DNA of 64,000 nucleotides, taken from the NCBI GenBank assembly GCA_964437445.1, contig CAYTGR010000016.1, forward strand, positions 1 through 64,000. Reading direction: 5' to 3'. A program made the translations under genes and the position numbers. Origin of the DNA: CAYTGR01 sp964437445 (GTDB lineage: Bacteria; Chloroflexota; Anaerolineae; B4-G1; SLSP01). The notes under the pieces are model-generated. The model worked only from the letters and a program-made list of their open reading frames with translations. It was not told where the DNA came from and did not search any database. Below, one piece after another: positions 35,521 through 43,622 of this stretch. Each line of letters starts with the position of its first letter. The first letter of the stretch is position 1.

Positions 35521-37458
35521 CTACCAATCGTAGATCAACGCCAGGGGGCGCCCGTTAGAGGACGTCAGAGTGGTCAGCTGCCCACCGGGGTAAGCCGCCT
35601 GGAAGGCGCCCAGTTCCCCTAAGCGCGCTTCCACAAAGACGAAACGGGCCGGAGATGAAATCCCGGTGGGAACCTGCCCGGCCTCCACATCCTGCCCCGG
35701 CTGGTCACGCAGCAGAAAGGCAAAACCGCCAAAGCCCCAATAGAGGTAAGGTGGGCCAATCAGATAAATTACCGCTCCCGAACGAGGGTGGCTCTCCACA
35801 AAGTGCACAATTGCCGTGGCCGCTTCAGAAGTAGGATTACCGTAAATCCGGCGCGGAGTATAGATCAGAAAATAGAAGACCAGGTTCCAGGTCACCGCCA
35901 GGGCCAACAACAGAACCACCGCCCGCCGGACCGCGGCACGATAGCGCGCGCCGAGCTCCCAGAGCGCCTCGGTGCCCCAGGCGACCAGCAGCGCAAAGGC
36001 GGGCACCAGCAACAGGCCCCGCTGGCTGCTGGGCGGATTTTCGGTCAGCCCCCAGGCCATGAGCAAGGTAGAGCCGAACCAGAGCAAGGTCAGCCCCCGC
36101 GCCGGCCAGCGCCAGCGCCGCAGGGCCGCCAGCAGTCCCACCAGCATCAGGGCGCCGGTCACAAAATCGGCCAGCGGCGCGTTAGGATAGTACCAGAAGG
36201 TAGGATCGGGTGTCAGGTGAAAGGCGGTGGCCGCTTTCCAGAGCTGCTGAATCAACAGGGCCAGTGCGCTCTTCCCGGTCACCTGCATGGCCTGAGTCAA
36301 CCAACCGGAGGCGAAAATGCTCACCTGGTTGTAACGCGCCGTCAAATCGGCCGGATGAGCTGTGTACCAGACCCCCAACGGAGCAGCGACGACCAACCAG
36401 CCCGCCCCCAGTACCCCCAATCCCTGCCGGTGCCGGGCGAGGAAGCACGGTTCCACCAGCGCCCGCCACACCAGGATAAGCCCTAACAACAGCGTGACCC
36501 ACCGCGCGCCAAAGTAGAGATACCAGCCCAGGCCGGCGACCATCCCGCTCAATCCCCACCAGAGCGCGACCGGCGCCCCCTGCTCGGCCCGGCGGAGCGC
36601 TTCCCACAGCAGCCAGATGGCTAACGTCCCGATGAGTGGATCAAAGATCTGGTTGGAGGCCAGGCGGCTGAAATGAATGGCGTAGGCCGAACAGGCCACA
36701 GTCACTGCCGCCACCCACCCCACCCGCCGTCCCCCCAGCGAGCGCCCCAACAGGAAAGTGGTCAACACCGTCAAGGTCCCCACCAGCGCCGAGAGCGCCC
36801 TGGCCCCGGCCATCGTCGCACCGCAAAGCCGCATCGCTAACCCGTAAAGGGCAAAGGACATAGTGGGGACGGCAAACCAGCCGGTCGCGAAGGGATTGCC
36901 CAAAGGCCGCTCCACCAGTTGTAAGGCGGCCAGTGCCTGCGTCCCTTCATCGCCCCCAAAGTTGTAGGGGATACGGCCCAGCGCTATTGCACGCACCGCA
37001 AACGCTGCCACCAACAGCGCGGCCAATCCCATCCGCTCCGCGCGCGACAACGACGTAGCCAACCGGGGGCGATGGAGCAGGGGGGAACCAAGGGTGGCCA
37101 CGAACCAGGCCACGGCGAGGAGCCAGAAAACGAAAAGCAGCGTGAAATCGGCCTCAGCCGGCCGGTTGCGCGCTGCCAGTCCTACCGTGACGGCCAGCAG
37201 GATCGCCCCTGCTCGCCCCCACAACCGGGACCACTCACTCCAGGCTACGGTCCGTCGCGGCCCCGGGGCGCGACGGACCGGCACAGCCAACGACCGCAGC
37301 GCCAGCGCCATCCCTAACAGTCCCAGCCCTAACAGCAGGGCGCCGTCCCAGACGTAAAGATGGAATCCGATCAAATACGTCCCGGCCAGCAACAGTAGCA
37401 GGGAAATACCGGCCACCACGATCATAAAGTACGGCACACTTCCGGCGCTATCGCCCAC
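35521..37458 (-). CDS. GT39-like membrane glycosyltransferase
   Basis: 645 residues, about 11-13 membrane helices. The loop after an early helix carries IPYNFGGDEGTQAL, the acidic motif of the GT39/PMT-ArnT superfamily (polyprenyl-phosphate sugar donors), followed by further helices and a C-terminal soluble portion (about 540-645). GTG start overlaps the stop of the receiver-roadblock gene by 11 bases; an ATG at 37425 is an alternative, and neither has a good ribosome site. Acceptor unknown; probably cell-envelope glycosylation. Confidence 0.8.
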   Translation of the reverse strand: MGDSAGSVPYFMIVVAGISLLLLLAGTYLIGFHLYVWDGALLLGLGLLGMALALRSLAVPVRRAPGPRRTVAWSEWSRLWGRAGAILLAVTVGLAARNRPAEADFTLLFVFWLLAVAWFVATLGSPLLHRPRLATSLSRAERMGLAALLVAAFAVRAIALGRIPYNFGGDEGTQALAALQLVERPLGNPFATGWFAVPTMSFALYGLAMRLCGATMAGARALSALVGTLTVLTTFLLGRSLGGRRVGWVAAVTVACSAYAIHFSRLASNQIFDPLIGTLAIWLLWEALRRAEQGAPVALWWGLSGMVAGLGWYLYFGARWVTLLLGLILVWRALVEPCFLARHRQGLGVLGAGWLVVAAPLGVWYTAHPADLTARYNQVSIFASGWLTQAMQVTGKSALALLIQQLWKAATAFHLTPDPTFWYYPNAPLADFVTGALMLVGLLAALRRWRWPARGLTLLWFGSTLLMAWGLTENPPSSQRGLLLVPAFALLVAWGTEALWELGARYRAAVRRAVVLLLALAVTWNLVFYFLIYTPRRIYGNPTSEAATAIVHFVESHPRSGAVIYLIGPPYLYWGFGGFAFLLRDQPGQDVEAGQVPTGISSPARFVFVEARLGELGAFQAAYPGGQLTTLTSSNGRPLALIYDW

Positions 37459-38299
37459 TCAAGCGGATGATATCTTCCACAGCAATGCGGGCGCGATGGC
37501 GCAGCAAGCCCAGCGCGGAAGCCCCTCGGATCACAATCGCCAGCATGGCGTCTGCCCCCAGGCTAAGCGCATACAGACCATAATCTTTGCCGGCGATGTT
37601 GTGCTCCAGACATTCCGGCTCGCGTCCCAGAGCCTGGGCAATCTCGGCGCAGATAGATTGTCCCTGGAGCACCGCCCGAGCCAGCACTTGCACCTGGTTC
37701 TCCTCCAGGCGCCCCACCCAGAGTTCCAACCGATCCCCCACCGTCAACAGCACAGCATCAGCAGTGACTTCACGTGCCAACACATTCATCAACAACTGGA
37801 TCTCGCTGCGGTGTTTAGCAAACGACACCGGCGACCTGGCCGGCGCTGGAGGTTGTTGTTGTTCTTTGACCGGGGCCGGCGGGGTTGGAGGAGCAGCCTG
37901 GGGCACAGCTGGAGCCGGGGAGGGTGCCATGCCGGTCAGCGGCGCTTTAAAAGCAGCTGCGATCTGACCGGGCAGGTCGGGTAGGAAAAAGGGTTTAGGG
38001 AGCAGGCCCTGGATCGGAAACCCTAAGGTTTCAGTCGGCACGACCTCACCGATCATTGGCATGAGGACCAACCGCAGGGCAGGCCAGCTTTCGTGCAACT
38101 GGCGGGCCAGGGTGAGCGAATCCGGCTCCTCCAAACCCATATCCAGTAGCGCCAGGTCAGGTACCTGAGATTGAACCGCCGCCAACGCTTCCGCGCCGTC
38201 GCTACAGGAGCTCATCTGGTACCCCTGCCGTTGCAGTTCCTCCACCAACAACATCGCAAAACCCTCGTTGGGATCTACCACCAGAATTGTCTGCGCCAT
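37448..38299 (-). CDS. Receiver domain fused to a roadblock/LC7-like domain
   Basis: 283 residues. Residues 1-115 are a CheY-like receiver: VVDPNEGF acidic pocket, phospho-acceptor Asp in ALLDMGLEEP (about D53) and a Lys in LLPKPFF. A Pro/Ala-rich linker (about 120-155) leads to a C-terminal roadblock/LC7-like domain (about 165-283), a fold found in bacterial MglB-type regulators of small GTPases. No DNA-binding domain. Its partner kinase or GTPase is not in the window. Transcribed with the glycosyltransferase. Confidence 0.75.
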   Translation of the reverse strand: MAQTILVVDPNEGFAMLLVEELQRQGYQMSSCSDGAEALAAVQSQVPDLALLDMGLEEPDSLTLARQLHESWPALRLVLMPMIGEVVPTETLGFPIQGLLPKPFFLPDLPGQIAAAFKAPLTGMAPSPAPAVPQAAPPTPPAPVKEQQQPPAPARSPVSFAKHRSEIQLLMNVLAREVTADAVLLTVGDRLELWVGRLEENQVQVLARAVLQGQSICAEIAQALGREPECLEHNIAGKDYGLYALSLGADAMLAIVIRGASALGLLRHRARIAVEDIIRLSGR

Positions 38300-38339
38300 C
38301 TCTCAACCTCGGTGAGGATTGCCCATGCGGGCTGCCCCC

Positions 38340-38367
38340 ATTGTAACCAGAGCGGGCGAAAATGCAA
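38340..38367 (-). promoter_or_regulatory. Promoter of the receiver-roadblock gene
   Basis: On the - strand TTGCAT (38367-38362), 16-base spacer, TACAAT (38345-38340), about 40 bases before the ATG. Confidence 0.55.
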
Positions 38368-38396
38368 CCAGCAGCAGATCCCGCCTGCACAACTCC

Positions 38397-39251
38397 TTAG
38401 AGTCCCACAGCTCGTTCCTCCAGCCGGGCCAGCACTTGCCGGAAAGCAAGATATTCAGCCCCTGATAAGCCGGCCACTGGCACGTTGGCCCGCAACGCCT
38501 GCCCCAACTCCGACCGCGCTAACGCCTTTAGGGCTTCGGTGCAGGCATCGCCCACCAGGTCCTCGCGGATGATCCGCCCGTCCTGCATCATCAGAATCCG
38601 GTGGGTGCGCCGGGCCACGGTCACATCATGCGTTACAATGATGATAGCAGTCCCGTACTCCGAATGGAGTTGCTCAAAGACGCCCATCACCTCATCCCCG
38701 CTGACGCTGTCCAGGTTCCCGGTAGGTTCATCCGCCAGCAGCAGGGCCGGTCGGTTCGCCAGCGCTCGGGCAATCGCCACTTTCTGTCGCTGCCCACCGG
38801 AGAGCTGCCCCGGCAGGTGATGTCCACGGCCCGGCAGCCCCACCAGCTCCAGCAATTCGGTGGCCCGCCGGCGTTGAACCGCCCCGCTGAGACCAACCCC
38901 TTGCATCGGCACCATCACGTTCTCCAACGCGGTCAACGTCGGGATCAGGTTATGCAGCTGAAAGACAAAGCCGACCGTCCGGGCGCGGAAGCTATCCAGA
39001 TCGCGCAGGGTGCTCAAATCCTGCCCGTTGACCCGGATCTGCCCTGAGGTAGGCCGATCCAGCGTGCCGATCACGTTGAGCAACGTGGATTTGCCGGAAC
39101 CGCTGGGTCCCATCACGGCGACAAACTCCCCAGCCCGCACCTGGAAGCTGACCCTATCCAACGCCCGGACGGCGGTGCCCGCGCCATTGCCGTAGACCCG
39201 GGTCAGATCACGGGCCTCTACCACCAGCCGCGCTTGTTCACTCTGCTCCAT
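38397..39251 (-). CDS. MacB/LolD-type ABC transporter ATPase
   Basis: 284 residues. Walker A GPSGSGKST near residue 48, Q-loop FVFQLHNLIPTLTALENVMVPM (LolD/MacB class), signature LSGGQRQKVAIARAL, Walker B LLLADEPTGNLDS, H-loop VTHD. The C-terminal 50 residues extend beyond the usual family end. Last gene of a four-gene efflux operon with TetR regulator, permease and adaptor. Substrate unknown. Confidence 0.92.
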   Translation of the reverse strand: MEQSEQARLVVEARDLTRVYGNGAGTAVRALDRVSFQVRAGEFVAVMGPSGSGKSTLLNVIGTLDRPTSGQIRVNGQDLSTLRDLDSFRARTVGFVFQLHNLIPTLTALENVMVPMQGVGLSGAVQRRRATELLELVGLPGRGHHLPGQLSGGQRQKVAIARALANRPALLLADEPTGNLDSVSGDEVMGVFEQLHSEYGTAIIIVTHDVTVARRTHRILMMQDGRIIREDLVGDACTEALKALARSELGQALRANVPVAGLSGAEYLAFRQVLARLEERAVGL

Positions 39252-39284
39252 GGTATTCCCCTCTCCACACGCTCAGATTGCCCC

Positions 39285-40433
39285 TCACGGCTGCCACTGA
39301 ATATCCACAAACGCTGTCATCCCCCAGCGCAACCCCGGATCCAACTGCGCCAGTTCCACCACCACCTGGTAATTGACGGCGCTCTGCCCCGGCGTAGACA
39401 TCGGTGCCAGGCGAGCCACCGTCCCCGGCAAGGAGAGATCAGGTAGCGCATCAAACGTGACGACGACCGCCTGCCCGGGTTGGATGCGGGCCACATCCAG
39501 CTCGCTGAGGTCGGTGGTCTCCACCCGTAACGTGCTCAGGTCGCCGATGATGAGGGCCGGCTGTCCCGGTGTGAGCAACTCGCCCTGGTGGACCAACACA
39601 GCGCCCACCGTCCCGGCAAACGGCGCGCGCAGCTCAGTCCGCGCCAGCGCGGTGCGTGCTACGGCCAACGCCGCTTCAGCCTGCTGCACCGCCGCCTCGG
39701 CGACGGCCAGCTCCTCCGGCGTCGCCGGGGCCTGGAGCAGCGCCAGCTGCGCCTGCGCGACTTCCTTCTGGGCCACCGCGCCCCAGACCGTCGCGTCGGC
39801 GGCGCGCCCCTCGGCGGTCGCGCCGCCCTGGACCTGTGCCAGCTGCGCTTCGGCAGCCGCGCGGGCGGCCTCCGCCGCGCGCAGCTGCGTCGTCGCTGCA
39901 TCGCCCATCGCCCAGCCCTCGCGGTTGTAGAGATCGCGCGCGGCCCACTCCCGCGCCTGCGCCTCGGCCAGTTGGGCCTGGGCGGCAGCAATCTCGGCCT
40001 CGGTGGCTCCCGCCTTGAGCTGTTGGCGCTGAGCGCTGGCCTGGGTCACAGCCGCCTCGGCCGCCCGCACCTGCGCCTCGGCCACGGCGATAGCTTCAGG
40101 GCGCGTCCCGGCCTGCAGCCGCGCCCGCTGCGCTTGCGCTGCGGCCAGCGCGGCCTCAGCTTGCTGCACGGCCAGACGGGCCTCCGTATCATCCAGGCGC
40201 AACAAAACCGCGCCGGCCGGCACAGGGTCGCCCACCTGAACCGGCACCTCCTGGATCACCCCACCGGTTTGCACTGTCAGCGAGGCCCACCGCTCCGGCA
40301 TCACCTTGCCTGAAGCGGAGATCACCGGCACGGGCGGCACCATCGTCTCGGCAGTCGGCGTTCCCGCTTCCGAGCTGGTACACCCGGCCATTAACACCAC
40401 CACTGTCATCCACAGCCCCAAAATACGTTTCAT
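39285..40433 (-). CDS. HlyD-family adaptor lipoprotein with Ala-rich coiled coil
   Basis: 382 residues. Signal peptide with lipobox LMAGC (Cys about 18); biotinyl-lipoyl half motif at GKVMPERWASLTVQTGGVIQEVPVQVGDPV; long Ala/Gln/Glu-rich coiled coil (about 80-265) with many AEA repeats; then the second half of the barrel RAPFAGTVGAVLVHQGELLTPGQPALIIGD. This is the adaptor that links the MacB-like pump to the outside. Low codon complexity in the coil (GCC/GCG/GAG) is normal for such repeats. Confidence 0.9.
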   Translation of the reverse strand: MKRILGLWMTVVVLMAGCTSSEAGTPTAETMVPPVPVISASGKVMPERWASLTVQTGGVIQEVPVQVGDPVPAGAVLLRLDDTEARLAVQQAEAALAAAQAQRARLQAGTRPEAIAVAEAQVRAAEAAVTQASAQRQQLKAGATEAEIAAAQAQLAEAQAREWAARDLYNREGWAMGDAATTQLRAAEAARAAAEAQLAQVQGGATAEGRAADATVWGAVAQKEVAQAQLALLQAPATPEELAVAEAAVQQAEAALAVARTALARTELRAPFAGTVGAVLVHQGELLTPGQPALIIGDLSTLRVETTDLSELDVARIQPGQAVVVTFDALPDLSLPGTVARLAPMSTPGQSAVNYQVVVELAQLDPGLRWGMTAFVDIQWQP

Positions 40434-40513
40434 GGTTAGCTCCTTAAATAGTCAATCACGCAACCATTGGCGGATTGTTTGATTGTATAATTTACTGATC
40501 CTTGATTCTTGCC

Positions 40514-42772
40514 TCACTCATACCGCAGCGCCTCCACCGGGCTGAGCCGCGAGGCCCGCCAGGCCGGATAGGCGCCGCCGGCCGCTCCCAGTCCCAGCGC
40601 AATCCCCAAAGCCTGCGCCACTAAGCCCCACGAGAAGATCACGATCAGCCAGCCACCCCAGGCCGGGAGCTGGCGCAACAACACACTCAGCAGGAGCGAG
40701 AGCAACAGCCCGCCCACGACGCCGAACAGGCTGAGTGCCACCGACTCCCGCAGCACCATCCCCAACACACGCCGCCGCCGCCAGCCCAACGCCCGCAGAG
40801 TGCCGATCTCCCGCGTCCGCTCAAAAACGCTCATGAAAACCGTGTTCATCATGCCGATCCCACCGACGAGGATCGCCAGCGCACTGATGGCCCCCATCAT
40901 GACATTCAGGTTTTGCATCTCCGGCATGGTTTCGGTGAATTCGGTAGATAGCGACACCGCCAGACCCGGCATGGCCTCAATCTGCCGGCGGATCGACTCC
41001 ACATCCTGCAAGGACTCCAGTTTGATGCCGTAGAGCGTGACCTGGCGCGGTTTGCCCAACAGTTGCTGGGCATCCCGCAGCGAAATCACCCCCCCACTTT
41101 CCTCCCAGGCAGTGCCGGTCTCGTACAACCCCACCACCCGAAAGTTGCTCTCCCCCAGGCGGATGGTCTGGCCCACGCGCGTTTTGAGCATGGTCGCCGC
41201 CGGCCGGCCCATGATGATTTCCCGGTTGCCGACCAACCCCCGGCCTTCCACAATGGTGAAATGCTGAATGGCCGGTTCGTGCGGGGCATAGCCCATCACG
41301 ATCAAAAAGGGCACGGTGGGCGCATGTTCCAGCGTCACCATACCGATAATCAAACCGGAAACGCTCTTGACGCCCGGCAGCGCCGCAATTTGCCGCCCCA
41401 CCCGCTCATCAATCGCACTGTAGCCGATATCAGACGAGCCTTCCTGACGCACCATCAAATCCACATCGCTGGTGGTCGCCACCCGGTTGAACTCCCGGAT
41501 AAAGCCCTTGGTCAGCCCACCCAGGGTGATGACTGCCGCCAGCCCAATGCTGATGCCGAGTACCGTCAACAGCGTGCGCCCGCGCCGCCGCCACAACATG
41601 CGCAAGGTTTGAGACTTGATCGGCAAGGTGGCAAGCCGCTGTTCCCCGGAGCCGCCCTCATAGCGCATCGCCTCCACCGGCAGCAGCCGGGAAGCCCACC
41701 TGGCCGGATAAAGTCCGCCCACCGCGCCAAGCAAGACCGCCGTCACCAGCCCCTGGACCAGCAATCCCGCCGACAGCCGCCCCTGCAAGAAGCTGAGCGC
41801 CGGTTGCTGGCTCAACGGGTAGAGCAGCGCTGCCCCGGCGACGCACCCCACCACCCCCCCGACCAACCCTAACGCCAGGCTCTCCCCCAGCACCATGACC
41901 AGCACCCGTCTCCGGCTCCAGCCCAGCGCGCGCAGCGTACCGATCTCGCGCGTCCGCTCAAACGTGCTCATCATCACCGTATTCATCATCCCCACCCCGC
42001 CAATGACGACAGCCAGCAACGCAATGCCCCAGGCAAATCCCTCGATCATGCTGACCATATCCTGCTGGTCGGCAACCTCGCTGGATTGCGACGCCGTCAA
42101 ACGGGGGAAGAGGCGGGCCAGTTTAACCCGCACAGCCTCGCTCTGGCGGACATCTTTAAGCTTGATCTGGACCGCCCCCACCTGCCGGTGTTTCTGGAAC
42201 AGCTGCTGCGCATCGGCCAGGGAGATGACCGCCGCCGCATCCTCAAAGCCGCTCCCGGTGGCGTAGATGCCCCGGATGTGGAAAGTGCCGCCGGTCAGCT
42301 GCAGGGTGTCCCCGACCCCCAATTTGAGGGCCTCAGCGGCCTTTTCGCCCAGGAGCAGTTCACGGCTGCCCCGCCCACCGGCACGGGCAGTCCCTAACGG
42401 TTCGCCGGCCACCACCTTAAACCGCTCGCTGGCAAAACCATCCAACGCATAGCCAAAGACAAAAAAGTAGGGCATCCCCGGCGCGGTAAGGTTCCCCACG
42501 ATCATCCCGGTAGCGGCCTCCACTTCTGGCAAAGCCGCCACCTGGGCGACCACCTCCTCATCCACGCCGCTGAGCGTGATGTCGTAGGCCCCCCGCTGCA
42601 TCAGAATCAGATCGGCGCCGCTGCCGCCGAACATGTCAACGTAGCCGGTACGCATCCCGGCCCCCAGCGCGCCCAGCGTCACAATCAGCGCCACGCCGAC
42701 AGCAATGCCGGCGACGGTCAACGCCGTCCGCATCTTACGCCGCCACAGGTTCTTCAAAATTTGGTTGAGCAT
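40514..42772 (-). CDS. MacB/FtsX-like permease with internal duplication
   Basis: 752 residues made of two homologous halves of about 375 residues. Each has an N-terminal helix (LWRRKMRTALTVAGIAVG; LWRRRGRTLLTVLGISIG), a MacB-type periplasmic domain beginning with a DLILMQRG/DLMVRQEG-like strand, and three C-terminal helices with the GMMNT(V)-M-FERTREIGTLRALGW-RRRVL motif, followed by a YPAWRASRLSPVEALRYE-like end. Single-chain fusion of two four-helix permeases that usually dimerise. ATG at 42772 is preferred; the listed frame also allows a TTG at 42799 that overlaps the TetR gene. Confidence 0.9.
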   Translation of the reverse strand: MLNQILKNLWRRKMRTALTVAGIAVGVALIVTLGALGAGMRTGYVDMFGGSGADLILMQRGAYDITLSGVDEEVVAQVAALPEVEAATGMIVGNLTAPGMPYFFVFGYALDGFASERFKVVAGEPLGTARAGGRGSRELLLGEKAAEALKLGVGDTLQLTGGTFHIRGIYATGSGFEDAAAVISLADAQQLFQKHRQVGAVQIKLKDVRQSEAVRVKLARLFPRLTASQSSEVADQQDMVSMIEGFAWGIALLAVVIGGVGMMNTVMMSTFERTREIGTLRALGWSRRRVLVMVLGESLALGLVGGVVGCVAGAALLYPLSQQPALSFLQGRLSAGLLVQGLVTAVLLGAVGGLYPARWASRLLPVEAMRYEGGSGEQRLATLPIKSQTLRMLWRRRGRTLLTVLGISIGLAAVITLGGLTKGFIREFNRVATTSDVDLMVRQEGSSDIGYSAIDERVGRQIAALPGVKSVSGLIIGMVTLEHAPTVPFLIVMGYAPHEPAIQHFTIVEGRGLVGNREIIMGRPAATMLKTRVGQTIRLGESNFRVVGLYETGTAWEESGGVISLRDAQQLLGKPRQVTLYGIKLESLQDVESIRRQIEAMPGLAVSLSTEFTETMPEMQNLNVMMGAISALAILVGGIGMMNTVFMSVFERTREIGTLRALGWRRRRVLGMVLRESVALSLFGVVGGLLLSLLLSVLLRQLPAWGGWLIVIFSWGLVAQALGIALGLGAAGGAYPAWRASRLSPVEALRYE

Positions 42773-42785
42773 CAGCCACTTCCCA

Positions 42786-43433
42786 TTAGCGGGTAGCAAA
42801 CCCGTGCATCAAAAGTTCCACCAGCTGCTCGCGCGCCCAGGTCAGCCGCTCCGGGCTATCCAGCGGCTCATCCGGCCAAAGCAGTTGCAGGCGGGGCAGG
42901 AGCAAAATGTAAATGCGGCAGAGAATGGTCGCCAGGACGATCACCAGACGCGGATCCAGGGTGGCCCGCAACGTGCCCGCAGCCACCCCCTGCTGAATCA
43001 ACGGCGAAAGCTGGCCGAACAGTTGATCGGCCACGTCCTGTCCCATCGTATCCGCGCCGCGTTCAATCGCCGTGAACGCCGGCCAACCGTGAATAGCTTC
43101 ATGGATGATCAGCTTGCTGTAGTTAGGCTCAGTCTGTACGGTATCAAAATAGGCGCGCAGCATCGTATGGAGTGCCTCCACCGGATCTTCATGCTCGGCC
43201 ACATCAAACGCCTCGTTCATACGGTTAGCAACCCGCTCCAACATCTGCCTGACGACCGCCACATACAGGCCCTCTTTGTCGCCAAAATAATGGTACAGCA
43301 TCTGCTTGTTGATCTGCGCCCGCGCCGCAATAGCATCCACCCGTGCCCCGCTGAAGCCCTCTTCAGCAAAAATGGCTTCGGCCGCGGCCAAAATGCGCCC
43401 ACGAGTGGCTTCGGCGTTGCGAGTATCGCCCAT
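42786..43433 (-). CDS. TetR-family transcriptional regulator
   Basis: 215 residues. N-terminal helix-turn-helix (about 8-55) with RILAAAEAIFAEEGFSGARVDAIAARAQINKQMLYHYF, and a ligand-binding domain of the TetR_C type. It is the first gene of the efflux operon and has a perfect 8-bp-arm palindrome at its own promoter, so it should repress itself and the pump until an inducer (probably a pump substrate) binds. Confidence 0.93.
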   Translation of the reverse strand: MGDTRNAEATRGRILAAAEAIFAEEGFSGARVDAIAARAQINKQMLYHYFGDKEGLYVAVVRQMLERVANRMNEAFDVAEHEDPVEALHTMLRAYFDTVQTEPNYSKLIIHEAIHGWPAFTAIERGADTMGQDVADQLFGQLSPLIQQGVAAGTLRATLDPRLVIVLATILCRIYILLLPRLQLLWPDEPLDSPERLTWAREQLVELLMHGFATR

Positions 43434-43465
43434 AGCACCCCCTTAGTGGATTCCTCTGAAGTTTA

Positions 43466-43513
43466 TAACTAACCAGTTAGTTACATAATAGCATAAGTTG
43501 CAGCGGCTGTCAA
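43466..43513 (-). promoter_or_regulatory. TetR-operon promoter and palindromic operator
   Basis: On the - strand TTGACA (43513-43508), 17-base spacer, TATTAT (43490-43485). The perfect palindrome TAACTAAC-CA-GTTAGTTA (43466-43483) begins just after the -10 and covers the expected transcription start, about 30 bases before the TetR ATG. Confidence 0.75.
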
Positions 43514-43622
43514 GATAGCGCAGCCAGTTCATTTTGCCGACCACAAATGGAACCACGAAGGCACGAACAGACCTCCTGGTCTGAAAAGTAGCCCTTCCCC
43601 CAGGTGATGGTAAAATAACCCC

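Noticed and set aside
38397..43433. Lipoprotein-sorting LolCDE system
   Set aside because: The ATPase and permease resemble LolD/LolC, but the HlyD adaptor and TetR regulator fit a MacAB-type efflux pump.
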